Below, piece by piece: positions 25,106-33,360 of a stretch of 64,000 nt of DNA. The notes beneath the pieces are model-generated. The model saw only the letters and a program-made list of their open reading frames with translations, had not been told where the DNA came from and did no database searches. A program made the translations under genes and the position numbers. Source of the stretch: Streptomyces flaveus (GTDB taxonomy: Bacteria > Actinomycetota > Actinomycetes > Streptomycetales > Streptomycetaceae); the NCBI RefSeq assembly GCF_014647675.1, contig NZ_BMPQ01000006.1:207120-271119 (forward strand). The letters run 5' to 3'. How positions within the stretch are numbered: the stretch's first letter is position 1; every line of letters starts with the position of its first letter.

Positions 25106-27571
25106 CTACAGCTTCTGCACCGGCGCGTATCGCAGCAGCAGCCGCTTCGGCTTGGTGTCCCCGAAGTCGATCGTCGCCTCCGCGTTCGCCCCCGTGCCTT
25201 TCACGCCGACCACCGTGCCGAGCCCGAACTGGTCGTGGGTGACCCGGTCCCCCACCGCCAGCGACACCACCGGCTTCTCCGTGGCCCCGCCCCGCCGCGT
25301 CGCGAAGCCGGAGGCGCCCGAGGCCGCCGACCGCGAGCGGGAGGACGACAGAGAGGCCGCCACGCCCGCCGCAGGGCCGGAGGCCACCGCTCCCATGGAA
25401 CCCGTCCGCTTCCACTCCAGATGCGTGTCCGGGATCTCCTCCAGGAAGCGGGACGGCGGGTTGTACGAGGGCTGCCCCCAGGCGCTGCGCATCGAGGACC
25501 GCGTCAGATACAGCCGCTCCCGCGCGCGTGTGATGCCGACGTACGCGAGTCGCCGTTCCTCCTCCAGTTCCTTGGTCTGGCCGAGGGCGCGCATGTGCGG
25601 GAAGACGCCGTCCTCCATGCCGGTCAGGAACACCACGGGGAATTCGAGGCCCTTGGCGGTGTGGAGGGTCATCAGCGTTATGACGCCGGAGCCGTCCTCT
25701 TCCTCGTCCGGGATCTGGTCGGAGTCGGCGACGAGCGCGACCCGCTCCAGGAAGTCGGAGAGCCCGCCCGGCGCCTCGCCCTCACCGGCCTCCTGCTCGA
25801 ACTCCAGGGCCACGGCGGCGAGTTCCTGGAGGTTCTCGATGCGGGTCTCGTCCTGTGGGTCGGTGGAGGCCTGCAACTCGGCCAGGTAGCCGGTGCGTTC
25901 GAAGATCGCTTCCAGGACGGTCGCCGGGCCCGCGCCCGACTCGACGACGGTCCGCAGGTCCTCCATCAGCGTGTTGAATCGCTTGACGGCGTTCGTCGAG
26001 CGGGCCGCCATGCCGTACGCCTCGTCGACGCGGCGCAGCGCCTGCGAGAAGCTGATCTTCTCCCGCGAGGCGAGTGCGTCGATCATCGCCTCGGCCCGGT
26101 CGCCGATGCCCCGCTTGGGGACATTGAGAATCCGCCTCAGCGGTACGGAGTCCTCCGGGTTGGCGAGCACCCTCAAGTACGCGAGAACGTCCCGGACTTC
26201 CTTGCGCTCGTAGAAGCGGACGCCGCCGACGACCTTGTAGGGCAGGCCGACGCGGATGAAGACCTCTTCGAAGACACGGGACTGGGCGTTCGTACGGTAG
26301 AAGACGGCGACGTCGCCCGCCTTCGCCTCACCGGCGTCCGTCAACCGGTCGATCTCGTCGGCGATGAACTGCGCCTCGTCGTGCTCCGTGTCGGCGACGT
26401 AGCCCGTGATGCGCGCGCCCGCGCCCGCGTTGGTCCACAGGTTCTTGGGGCGGCGGCTTTCGTTGCGCTCGATGACCGCGTTGGCGGCGGTGAGGATCGT
26501 CTGGGTGGAGCGGTAGTTCTGCTCCAGGAGGATCGTCTTCGCGTCCGGGTAATCCTCCTCGAACTGGAGGATGTTGCGGATGGTAGCGCCGCGGAAGGCG
26601 TAGATGGACTGGTCGGCGTCGCCCACGACGCACAGCTCGCCCGGGTCGTCCTCGGGACCGGAGGGCCCGACCAGCTCACGCACCAGCGCGTACTGGGCGT
26701 GGTTCGTGTCCTGGTACTCGTCGACCAGTACGTGGCGGAAGCGGCGGCGGTAGTGCTCGGCGACATCCGGGAAGGCCCGGAAGAGATTGACCGTGGTCAT
26801 GATCAGGTCGTCGAAGTCGAGGGCGTTGGCCTCGCGCAACCGCGACTGGTACATCGCGTAGGCCTGGGCGAGGGTCTTCTCGAAGCCGTCGGCGGCCTGG
26901 CCCGCGAAGTCCTCCTCGTCGATCAGCTCGTTCTTCAGGTTCGAGATCTTGGCGCTGAACGACTTGGGCGGGAAGCGCTTCGGGTCGAGGTCCAGGTCGC
27001 GGCAGACCAGGGCCATGAGGCGCTTGCTGTCGGCGGCGTCGTAGATCGAGAACGAGGACGTGAAGCCGAGCTTCTTCGACTCCCGGCGCAGGATGCGGAC
27101 GCACGCGCTGTGGAAGGTCATCACCCACATCGCGTTCGCACGCGGGCCGACGAGGTGCTCGACGCGCTCCTTCATCTCGCCCGCGGCCTTGTTGGTGAAC
27201 GTGATCGCGAGGATCTGGCCCGGATGCACATTCCGCTCGCCGAGCAGGTACGCGATCCGGTGTGTGAGCACACGGGTCTTGCCGGAGCCGGCGCCGGCCA
27301 CGATGAGCAGGGGGGAGCCGGAGTGCACGACCGCCGCGCGCTGGTTGTCGTTCAGCCCTTCCAGGAGCGTGGCCGCGTCCACGTGGGGGCGCGGGGCACC
27401 ATCGCGGTAGTAGGCCTCCCGGTCCGGCGGCACGTCGAACTTCCCGCCGAACAGATCGTCCGGAACCTGTTCCGGTACGTGCTCGTCCTCGGGCGGCGGC
27501 GGGGGCTCTTCCTCGTGGTCCCGCGAGGGCTTGAGGTCCGCCAGGAAGCTGTCATCAAAGAGGCTGCTCAT
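25106..27571 (-). CDS. pcrA: UvrD/PcrA-type DNA helicase
   Basis: Superfamily 1A ATP-dependent 3'-5' DNA helicase of 821 residues used in repair and replication restart. After a ~70-residue acidic tail come the Q motif (LNDNQRAAV), Walker A GAGSGKT (93-99), motif Ia TFTNKAAGEMKERV, Walker B VDEYQDTN, motif III VGDADQSIYAFRGA, motif IV QNYRST and motifs V-VI around TLHTAKGLEFPVVFLTGMED and YVGITRARERL. The C terminus has a Tudor-like tail typical of PcrA. A PafBC-type promoter lies directly upstream, so DNA-damage induction independent of LexA is expected. Confidence 0.97.
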   Translation of the reverse strand: MSSLFDDSFLADLKPSRDHEEEPPPPPEDEHVPEQVPDDLFGGKFDVPPDREAYYRDGAPRPHVDAATLLEGLNDNQRAAVVHSGSPLLIVAGAGSGKTRVLTHRIAYLLGERNVHPGQILAITFTNKAAGEMKERVEHLVGPRANAMWVMTFHSACVRILRRESKKLGFTSSFSIYDAADSKRLMALVCRDLDLDPKRFPPKSFSAKISNLKNELIDEEDFAGQAADGFEKTLAQAYAMYQSRLREANALDFDDLIMTTVNLFRAFPDVAEHYRRRFRHVLVDEYQDTNHAQYALVRELVGPSGPEDDPGELCVVGDADQSIYAFRGATIRNILQFEEDYPDAKTILLEQNYRSTQTILTAANAVIERNESRRPKNLWTNAGAGARITGYVADTEHDEAQFIADEIDRLTDAGEAKAGDVAVFYRTNAQSRVFEEVFIRVGLPYKVVGGVRFYERKEVRDVLAYLRVLANPEDSVPLRRILNVPKRGIGDRAEAMIDALASREKISFSQALRRVDEAYGMAARSTNAVKRFNTLMEDLRTVVESGAGPATVLEAIFERTGYLAELQASTDPQDETRIENLQELAAVALEFEQEAGEGEAPGGLSDFLERVALVADSDQIPDEEEDGSGVITLMTLHTAKGLEFPVVFLTGMEDGVFPHMRALGQTKELEEERRLAYVGITRARERLYLTRSSMRSAWGQPSYNPPSRFLEEIPDTHLEWKRTGSMGAVASGPAAGVAASLSSSRSRSAASGASGFATRRGGATEKPVVSLAVGDRVTHDQFGLGTVVGVKGTGANAEATIDFGDTKPKRLLLRYAPVQKL

Positions 27572-27580
27572 CGCTCTCCG

Positions 27581-27602
27581 AGTCTAGGCTCCCCCACCGA
27601 CA
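27581..27602 (-). promoter_or_regulatory. PafBC/RecA_NDp promoter for pcrA
   Basis: Minus strand reads TGTCGGTG (27602-27595), 8 bases, TAGACT (27586-27581), matching the actinobacterial DNA-damage consensus TTGTCRGTG-N8-TANNNT except for the first base (G for T). ATG 27571 is 10 bases past the -10, giving a near-leaderless mRNA. Confidence 0.75.
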
Positions 27603-27784
27603 CCTCGCCGCCGCCCTGAGAACTCGGCCGGTACGACCCTGCCGGGAGCCTGCCGGGATTTCTCTCACCCTCCAGGACCGCCCCGTCACGGTCGGCGACG
27701 GATCATGGCGCCTGAGGCTAAGGTCACGAAAACGTATCGGACAATTCGCTCATCAACCTTCACAAGAGCCACACGAGTTGGTTA

Positions 27785-27996
27785 GCTTTCGCAGTGGGCC
27801 GCTCGACCCCCACCGGCGAACGTCGCCGGGCCGTGCGGCTCCCGCCGAGTCCGGAACGCCCTCGTGGCCGCCCGGAGCCGGGGACCCACCGACCTTTGGG
27901 GTGAATCGGTCCAACTCCCTCAGGGGACAAGGACCGTAGGGCAAACCTTCCGAAGCACACGCCCGAACCCGACAGCTAACTCGGTAGGCGGAGCAC
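27785..27996 (+). ncRNA. Cyclic di-AMP (ydaO-yuaA) riboswitch
   Basis: The 5' leader of the NlpC/P60 gene carries the conserved blocks of the ydaO class: GCCGGGGACCCACCGA, GGGGTGAATC (27898-27907), AGGG segments, and the 3' block CGAACCCGACAGCTAACT followed by CGGTAGGCG (to 27990). In Streptomyces this riboswitch precedes cell-wall hydrolase genes such as rpfA and reduces their expression when c-di-AMP is high. The 5' boundary is approximate. It lies just before the GGAAGGAG ribosome-binding site. Confidence 0.85.
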
Positions 27997-28012
27997 GGAA
28001 GGAGTCGCCTTC

Positions 28013-29167
28013 GTGGCGCCACACCGCAAAGCGCGGTCGTCCAGTCCCAAGGGCATACGGACCCCTGCCCTCGCCACCGCCGCTCTCACCTCGGTGGCTC
28101 TCCTGTCGCAGACCGCGAACGCTTCGCCCTCCGCGGAGCCGCAGCCCAGCCTCGACGAAGTCCAGAAGAAGGTCGACGACCTCTACCAGCAGGCGGAGAC
28201 GGCGACCGAGAAGTACAACGGCGCCAAGGAGAAGAGCAGCAAGCAGCGCAAGAAGGCCGACAACCTCCTTGACGAGGTGGCCTCGCGCACGCAGAAGCTC
28301 AACGAGGCGCGCGAGGAACTCGGTACGTTCGCCGCCGCGCAGTACCGCACGGGCGCCGCCGCCCCTGACACCGCGTCCCTGCTGCTCGCGGACAACCCGC
28401 AGGACTACTTCGACCAGAACCAGCTGATGGACCGGCTGACCAGCCGTCAGCAGCAGGCCGTCGAGGACTACGCGACCCAGCAGTCCGAGATGACGCAGCG
28501 GCGTCAGGAGGCCTCCGAGAGCCTTCAGTCGCTCACCGAGACCGAGAACACCCTGAAGTCGTCCAAGGCGGACGTTCAGCGCAAGCTCGCCGAGGCGCGC
28601 CAGATGCTCTCGCGGCTGACCACCGAGGAGAAGGCGCGGCTCGCGGCGATCGAGCGGGAGAAGCGCGAGGAGGCCCAGCGCAAGGCGGAGGAGCTGGCGC
28701 GGCAGCAGCAGGCCGCGGAGGAACAGCGCCGCCAACAGCAGCAGGCCCAGCAGACTCCCGCGCCCTCCACCGGCGCGGGGACCTCGACCGGCACGGGCAG
28801 CTCCGCGGGCACCTCGACCGCCAAGGGCGAGAAGGCGCTCGCCTTCGCCCGTTCCCAGACCGGCAAGCCGTACGTCTGGGGCGCCTCAGGACCCGACTCC
28901 TACGACTGCTCCGGCCTCACCCAGGCCGCCTGGAAGGCCGCCGGCGTCACTCTCCCGCGCACCACCTGGGACCAGGTCAAGATCGGCACCCAGGTCTCGG
29001 TCGCCAGCGCCCAGCCCGGCGACCTCGTCTTCTTCTACGACGACATCAGCCACGTCGGCCTCTACCTCGGCGACGGCATGATGATCCACGCCCCGAAGCC
29101 AGGTGCGTACGTCCGCGAGGAGTCGATCTACTACATGCCGATCCACAGCGTGGTCCGCCCGGCATGA
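28013..29167 (+). CDS. Secreted NlpC/P60 endopeptidase, RipA-like
   Basis: Peptidoglycan D,L-endopeptidase of 384 residues. The N-terminal signal (ALATAALTSVALLSQTANAS) is followed by a long coiled coil (~45-235) with many Lys/Glu/Gln, a Thr/Ser/Gly linker, and the NlpC/P60 domain. Catalytic Cys is in YDCSGLT, His in ISHVGLYLG, and the third polar residue near MIHAPKPG. GTG 28013 is 8 bases after GGAAGGAG. Expression is probably under the c-di-AMP riboswitch at 27785-27996. A tandem 29-base duplication begins one base after the stop codon. Paralogue of the protein at 30070. Confidence 0.95.
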   Translation: MAPHRKARSSSPKGIRTPALATAALTSVALLSQTANASPSAEPQPSLDEVQKKVDDLYQQAETATEKYNGAKEKSSKQRKKADNLLDEVASRTQKLNEAREELGTFAAAQYRTGAAAPDTASLLLADNPQDYFDQNQLMDRLTSRQQQAVEDYATQQSEMTQRRQEASESLQSLTETENTLKSSKADVQRKLAEARQMLSRLTTEEKARLAAIEREKREEAQRKAEELARQQQAAEEQRRQQQQAQQTPAPSTGAGTSTGTGSSAGTSTAKGEKALAFARSQTGKPYVWGASGPDSYDCSGLTQAAWKAAGVTLPRTTWDQVKIGTQVSVASAQPGDLVFFYDDISHVGLYLGDGMMIHAPKPGAYVREESIYYMPIHSVVRPA

Positions 29168-29168
29168 G

Positions 29169-29226
29169 GCACGCGCGCGTGGACCCCTTTTTGGGATGCA
29201 CGCGCGCGTGAGCCCTTTTTGGGACC
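29169..29226. repeat. 29-base tandem duplication after NlpC/P60 stop
   Basis: Two near-identical 29-base units, each GCACGCGCGCGTG followed by a TTTTTGGGA block, at 29169-29197 and 29198-29226. Each contains the palindrome CACGCGCGCGTG and a T5 run, so the pair could act as a terminator between convergent genes. Confidence 0.75.
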
Positions 29227-29262
29227 CTTCAAGGAACGGTTCTTACAGCTCTCCAAGGCCCG

Positions 29263-29616
29263 TCAGGTCCAGAGCACCGCGATGAAGACGTTCGCGATGG
29301 TCAGCCCGCCCACCAGCCCGAACAAGCCCTTCTCCACCTTCTCCTCGTCCCGCTTCACATACACGAGGCCCAGGATCACGATCAGCAACGCCAGCTTGAC
29401 GCCGATCTTGATGTTGTTGACCGTCTGATCGTCGGCCTGATTGAGGCCGACCAGGATCACGCCCGTGACGAGCATCGTGAACGCACCGTGGAGCATCGCA
29501 GGCCCGAAGCGGGCCGTACCCTCGCCCATCGCCTTCATCTGAGTGAGGAAGCCGCCGAGGAGTGCGGCGATACCGATGATGTGCAGGCCGACGAAGAGAT
29601 GGATGAGTACGTCCAT
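29263..29616 (-). CDS. Small four-helix integral membrane protein
   Basis: Integral membrane protein of 117 residues with about four hydrophobic helices: LIHLFVGLHIIGIAALLGGF, MLHGAFTMLVTGVILVGL, VKLALLIVILGLVYV and LFGLVGGLTIANVFIAVLW. A short basic/acidic loop (KRDEEKVEKG) separates the last two. No motif gives a function. It is convergent with the NlpC/P60 gene and divergent from the second NlpC/P60 gene. Similar small proteins are common at this location in Streptomyces as far as I remember. Confidence 0.85.
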   Translation of the reverse strand: MDVLIHLFVGLHIIGIAALLGGFLTQMKAMGEGTARFGPAMLHGAFTMLVTGVILVGLNQADDQTVNNIKIGVKLALLIVILGLVYVKRDEEKVEKGLFGLVGGLTIANVFIAVLWT

Positions 29617-29965
29617 GAAGCCGGAGCTTAATCAGGGGCTCGTGTACGGCCTCACACCGCCCCGCGCCCCTGGGCGGAGCCCGTACTGCGGAGGCTGACG
29701 GACCCCGACAGACGCTGACGGACCCATAGCACCGCCGCGCCGCCCAGTCCTCCACAACCCCCGCATCGGTCAACGCCCCGCGCCAACTCGACGGCACCAG
29801 GCCGGGATCACGGTCGCATACGGTCACCACACGGCTCAGTCCCGACAGTTCCGTACATGGCGTCACCAAGCCCGCCCTCTCAGGTTTAGCGTCCCTCCCC
29901 AGGTGACCGGCTCCCCACCGCCGCCCGGGCCAGGGGCGGCAGCCGGGCATCACCGCCGAGAAGAT

Positions 29966-30004
29966 CCGGCGGCGGCCCGCTCCCCCTGTGCGGGCCGCCG
30001 CCGG
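29966..30004 (+). promoter_or_regulatory. Very stable hairpin in leader of second NlpC/P60 gene
   Basis: Perfect 15-base inverted repeat CCGGCGGCGGCCCGC / GCGGGCCGCCGCCGG with a 9-base loop, 65 bases upstream of GTG 30070. The 29617-30069 gap is otherwise without a gene. Position in a 5' leader suggests attenuation or mRNA stability rather than termination of an upstream gene, since the neighbour at 29263 is divergent. Confidence 0.6.
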
Positions 30005-30069
30005 ACGCCAGGGGCGTCATCGCTCCGCGGTCGTACGGAAGTTCCCCTTCGGGAAGGAAGTGTGTCCAG

Positions 30070-31119
30070 GTGGCAGCGCACCGCAAGCCAAGACAGCGCT
30101 CGCTCGGCGGCAATACGGCCCGCACAGCCTTCACGATCGCGCTCGCGGGCGCGGCGAGCGCCACCTCCTTCGACGGGGCGGGGCATGCCGAGCCGCGGCT
30201 GACACCGGATCAGGTGAGAGCGAAGGTCGACAAGCTGTACCAGGAGGCGGAGGTCGCCACCGAGAAGTACAACGGGGCGAAGGAGAAGGCCGACAAGGCG
30301 GAGGACCGGGTGGACTCCCTCCAGGACGAGGCCGCCCGCCGGACGGAGCGGCTCAACTCCGAGCGGGACGCGCTGGGTTCGGTGGCCGCCGCGCAGTACC
30401 GGGACGGTGGCCTCGATCCCGCGCTGCGGCTCATCCTCTCCTCGAACCCCGATCAGTACCTGGACGAGGCCGCGTTCGCCGAACGCGCCGGCAGCCGACA
30501 GGCCTCGGCCGTTTCGCGCGTACGCGGCCAACTGCGCGAGATCGAGCAGCTGCGCGGGGCCGCCCATGTCGAGCTGGCCTCGCTCAAGTCCCAGCAGGCG
30601 GCGCTGAACCGGCACAAGAAGACGGTCACCGGAAAGCTGGGCGAAGCCCGGCGGCTCCTGTCCCGCCTGACGGACGAACAGCGCGCCCGGATCGGCGCGG
30701 ACGACGCCGCCACGGCCCGCGCCTCACGCTCCGCCCCGCGGGATGCGGGCTCGACCGCCGCGGCTCCCAACTCCCGGGCTGCGGCTGCGATTTCGTACGC
30801 GTACGACAAGCTCGGCAGCCCGTACGTATGGGGCGCCACCGGCCCCGACGCCTTCGACTGCTCGGGCCTCATGCAGGCCGCGTACCGCTCCGCAGGGATC
30901 TCGCTGCCTCGCACGACGTATGCCCAGATCGACGCCGGCCAGCGCATCCCCCGCTCCGAACTCCGCCCCGGTGACCTGGTGTTCTTCTACTCCAGCATCA
31001 GCCATGTGGGCCTCTACGTGGGCAACGGCCAGATGATCCACGCCCCCAACCCTTCGGCCCCGGTCCGCTTGGCCCCACTGGACGAGATGCCGTTCGCGGG
31101 AGCCACGCGGGTGGTGTGA
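30070..31119 (+). CDS. Secreted NlpC/P60 endopeptidase, second paralogue
   Basis: Peptidoglycan endopeptidase of 349 residues with the same plan as 28013: signal region (FTIALAGAASATSFDGAGHAE), coiled coil (~45-215) and a C-terminal NlpC/P60 domain with Cys in FDCSGLMQ, His in ISHVGLYVG and MIHAPNPS. The coiled-coil openings of the two paralogues are nearly identical (TEKYNGAKEK). GTG 30070 has GGAAG 9 bases upstream. Unlike its paralogue, its leader lacks the c-di-AMP riboswitch blocks and instead contains a strong hairpin, so the two hydrolases are probably regulated differently. Confidence 0.94.
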   Translation: MAAHRKPRQRSLGGNTARTAFTIALAGAASATSFDGAGHAEPRLTPDQVRAKVDKLYQEAEVATEKYNGAKEKADKAEDRVDSLQDEAARRTERLNSERDALGSVAAAQYRDGGLDPALRLILSSNPDQYLDEAAFAERAGSRQASAVSRVRGQLREIEQLRGAAHVELASLKSQQAALNRHKKTVTGKLGEARRLLSRLTDEQRARIGADDAATARASRSAPRDAGSTAAAPNSRAAAAISYAYDKLGSPYVWGATGPDAFDCSGLMQAAYRSAGISLPRTTYAQIDAGQRIPRSELRPGDLVFFYSSISHVGLYVGNGQMIHAPNPSAPVRLAPLDEMPFAGATRVV

Positions 31120-31133
31120 TTCGCGACTGACGG

Positions 31134-31901
31134 TCAGACCAGCCGTCGTGCCGTTGCCCACCGGGTCAGCTCGTGGCGGTTCGACAGCTGGAGCTTTCTG
31201 AGGACCGCCGAGACGTGGGACTCCACCGTCTTCACCGAGATGAACAACTGCTTGGCGATCTCCTTGTAGGCGTAGCCGCGGGCGATGAGGCGGAGGACTT
31301 CGCGCTCGCGCTGGGTGAGGCGGTCGAGGTCCTCGTCGATGGGCGGGGCATCGGTGGAGGCGAAGGCGTCGAGGACGAAGCCGGCCAGGCGCGGGGAGAA
31401 GACCGCGTCGCCGTCCTGGACGCGGAAGACGGAGTCGACGAGGTCCGTGCCGGTGATGGTCTTCGTCACGTAGCCCCGCGCGCCGCCCCGGATGACGCCG
31501 ATGACGTCCTCGGCGGCGTCGGAGACGGACAACGCCAGGAACCGTACGGGCTGCTCGGCATCCGCCATCAACGCGGCGCAGCGGCGCAGGACTTCGACAC
31601 CGCCGCCGCCCGGAAGGTGCACGTCCAGGAGGACGACCTCGGGCCGTGTCGCCGTGATGACCGAGACGGCCTGGTCGACGTCGGCAGCCTCTCCGACCAC
31701 CTCGACACCCGTCCGCTCGGTCTGCCCGATCTCCGCCTGGACCCCCGTACGGAACATGCGGTGATCGTCGACGAGGACCACGCGGACCCGCCGACCGGGC
31801 CCGGCGTCCGCCGCATCGGGCGTGCCCGCCGGGGCGTCGGGCTCGGCGGCCCCGCCATCGCCCGGCTCGACCGTCCCGGTCGGCTCGTTCGCCTCGCTCA
31901 T
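31134..31901 (-). CDS. NarL/FixJ-family response regulator
   Basis: Two-component response regulator of 255 residues. After a ~35-residue Pro/Ala/Asp-rich extension comes a receiver domain (VRVVLVDDHRMFRTG) with phospho-acceptor Asp93 in LLDVHLPG and the Lys in YVTKT. The C-terminal LuxR-type HTH is LTQREREVLRLIARGYAYKEIAKQ followed by VKTVESHVSAVLRKL. ATG 31901 overlaps the histidine kinase stop (ATGA), giving a coupled kinase-regulator pair. The neighbouring PspC/LiaF-like gene suggests a cell-envelope stress response. Confidence 0.95.
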   Translation of the reverse strand: MSEANEPTGTVEPGDGGAAEPDAPAGTPDAADAGPGRRVRVVLVDDHRMFRTGVQAEIGQTERTGVEVVGEAADVDQAVSVITATRPEVVLLDVHLPGGGGVEVLRRCAALMADAEQPVRFLALSVSDAAEDVIGVIRGGARGYVTKTITGTDLVDSVFRVQDGDAVFSPRLAGFVLDAFASTDAPPIDEDLDRLTQREREVLRLIARGYAYKEIAKQLFISVKTVESHVSAVLRKLQLSNRHELTRWATARRLV

Positions 31902-33181
31902 GTCTCCGCCCTCTCCATCTCCAGCTCGACCTCCGTGCCGCCGTCCGGCACGGCGCGCAGCCGGGCTGTGCCGCCGTTGCGCTCCATGCGGCCGATGATC
32001 GATTCTCTGACGCCCATGCGGTCGGTGGGTATCGCGTCCAGGTCGAAGCCGGGGCCGCGGTCCCTGACGGACACGAAGACCGTCCTGCCCTCGACCTCGG
32101 CGTAGACCTGCACCGCGCCGCCCTCGCCACCGTACTTGGCGGCGTTCACCATCGCTTCCCTCGCGGCCTGCATCTGGGCTCCGATTCTTTCGTCGAGCGG
32201 GCAGTCGCCGACGACCACGACCTCTATGGGGACGCCGTGCTTGTCCTCCACCTCCGCCGCGCTGCGCCGGACCGCCTCGGCGAGGGTGTCCGGCTCGTCG
32301 GCCTCGTCCTTGCCGGTGCCCTCCGGTTTGTAGAGCCAGTTGCGCAGGTCGCGCTCCTGGGCGCGGGCGAGGCGACGGACCTCGCCCGCGTTCTCCGCGT
32401 TTCGCTGTATCAGCGTCAGGGTGTGCAGTACCGAGTCGTGGACATGGGCGGCCACTTCCGCCCGCTCCTGGGCACGGATACGCATCAGCCGCTCCTCGGA
32501 GAGGTCCTGGGTCATGCGTACGAGATAGGGGCCGGCGAGCAGCGCTATGCCGACGAGGACCGCGAGCGCCGCCTGCAGCACCGAGCCGAGGTGGGCGGCG
32601 GAGCCCTGGAGGACGAATATCCCGGAGACGCCCACGGTGACCAGCAGGACTCCGGCCGCTGAGCGGGCCAGCGTAAGCGTGCGCCGGTGGCGGCCCACCT
32701 CCATCCAGCGGGCCCGCCGCGCGTTGTCCGCCTGGCGCCAGACCAGGGCCACGCCCGCGCCGACGAGGACGACGGGCCAGAGATACGCCTTGGTCCCGCC
32801 GCTCAGGTCCACATTGCCGACGAAGATCAGGGCGATCACGACCATCGCGAGCAGCGCGACGATCTGGCCCTTGTCTGGCTTGCGGGCGACGAGTCTGCGG
32901 CGCCCGTCGATGGAGGTCTCGGTGGCGAGGGCCGGAGGCCGCCCGGTGTCCACGCCTCCGACGCCGAGCGGCACAAAGAACCAGAACGCGGCATACAGCA
33001 AGGCCCCGAGGCCCTCGGCCATGAACAGTCCGACGAAGACCAGCCGCACCCAGACCACAGGCAGCCCGAGATGCCCGGCGAGCCCCCGCGCCACGCCACC
33101 GAGCCAGCGTCCGTCGCTGCTGCGGTAGAGCTTGCGCGGCGGCCGCGGGTCCTCGACGGGAACAGCTGCGACTTCCGGCAT
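31898..33181 (-). CDS. PspC-fused sensor histidine kinase
   Basis: Membrane histidine kinase of 427 residues. Residues ~15-75 are a PspC domain (KLYRSSDGRWLGGVARGLAGHLGL plus a membrane segment), followed by further membrane segments (110-130, 135-150, 175-225). The HisKA_3 box has His248 in AHVHDSVLHTL. The HATPase domain shows the N box REAMVNAAKYGG and the G box DRGPGFD. It acts with the coupled regulator at 31134. Start is uncertain: ATG 33181 gives the common N terminus MPEVAAVPVED but lacks a good ribosome-binding site. Divergent from a second PspC gene. Confidence 0.93.
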   Translation of the reverse strand: MPEVAAVPVEDPRPPRKLYRSSDGRWLGGVARGLAGHLGLPVVWVRLVFVGLFMAEGLGALLYAAFWFFVPLGVGGVDTGRPPALATETSIDGRRRLVARKPDKGQIVALLAMVVIALIFVGNVDLSGGTKAYLWPVVLVGAGVALVWRQADNARRARWMEVGRHRRTLTLARSAAGVLLVTVGVSGIFVLQGSAAHLGSVLQAALAVLVGIALLAGPYLVRMTQDLSEERLMRIRAQERAEVAAHVHDSVLHTLTLIQRNAENAGEVRRLARAQERDLRNWLYKPEGTGKDEADEPDTLAEAVRRSAAEVEDKHGVPIEVVVVGDCPLDERIGAQMQAAREAMVNAAKYGGEGGAVQVYAEVEGRTVFVSVRDRGPGFDLDAIPTDRMGVRESIIGRMERNGGTARLRAVPDGGTEVELEMERAET

Positions 33182-33360
33182 GCCATCGATATTCACACGC
33201 GAGGCGGGCCAGGACATCAGGGTCGACCCCCGAGACTCCCCTGATCTTCGAAGCACCGGGCGCCTCGGGGATCAAGGCCCGATGCCTCGGGGACGATTTC
33301 AGGGTTCGGCCAGGGTCGTCCCGACTGCCGCCGGACCGCTGCGGCCGTCACCATGGACAC

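Noticed and set aside
24395..27619. A 1074-codon plus-strand frame across the M23 and pcrA genes
   Set aside because: It overlaps two genes with complete catalytic motifs and has the typical composition of a GC-rich shadow frame.
29600..30069. A second c-di-AMP riboswitch before the second NlpC/P60 gene
   Set aside because: The conserved GGGGTGAATC and GACAGCTAAC blocks are absent; only a simple hairpin is present.
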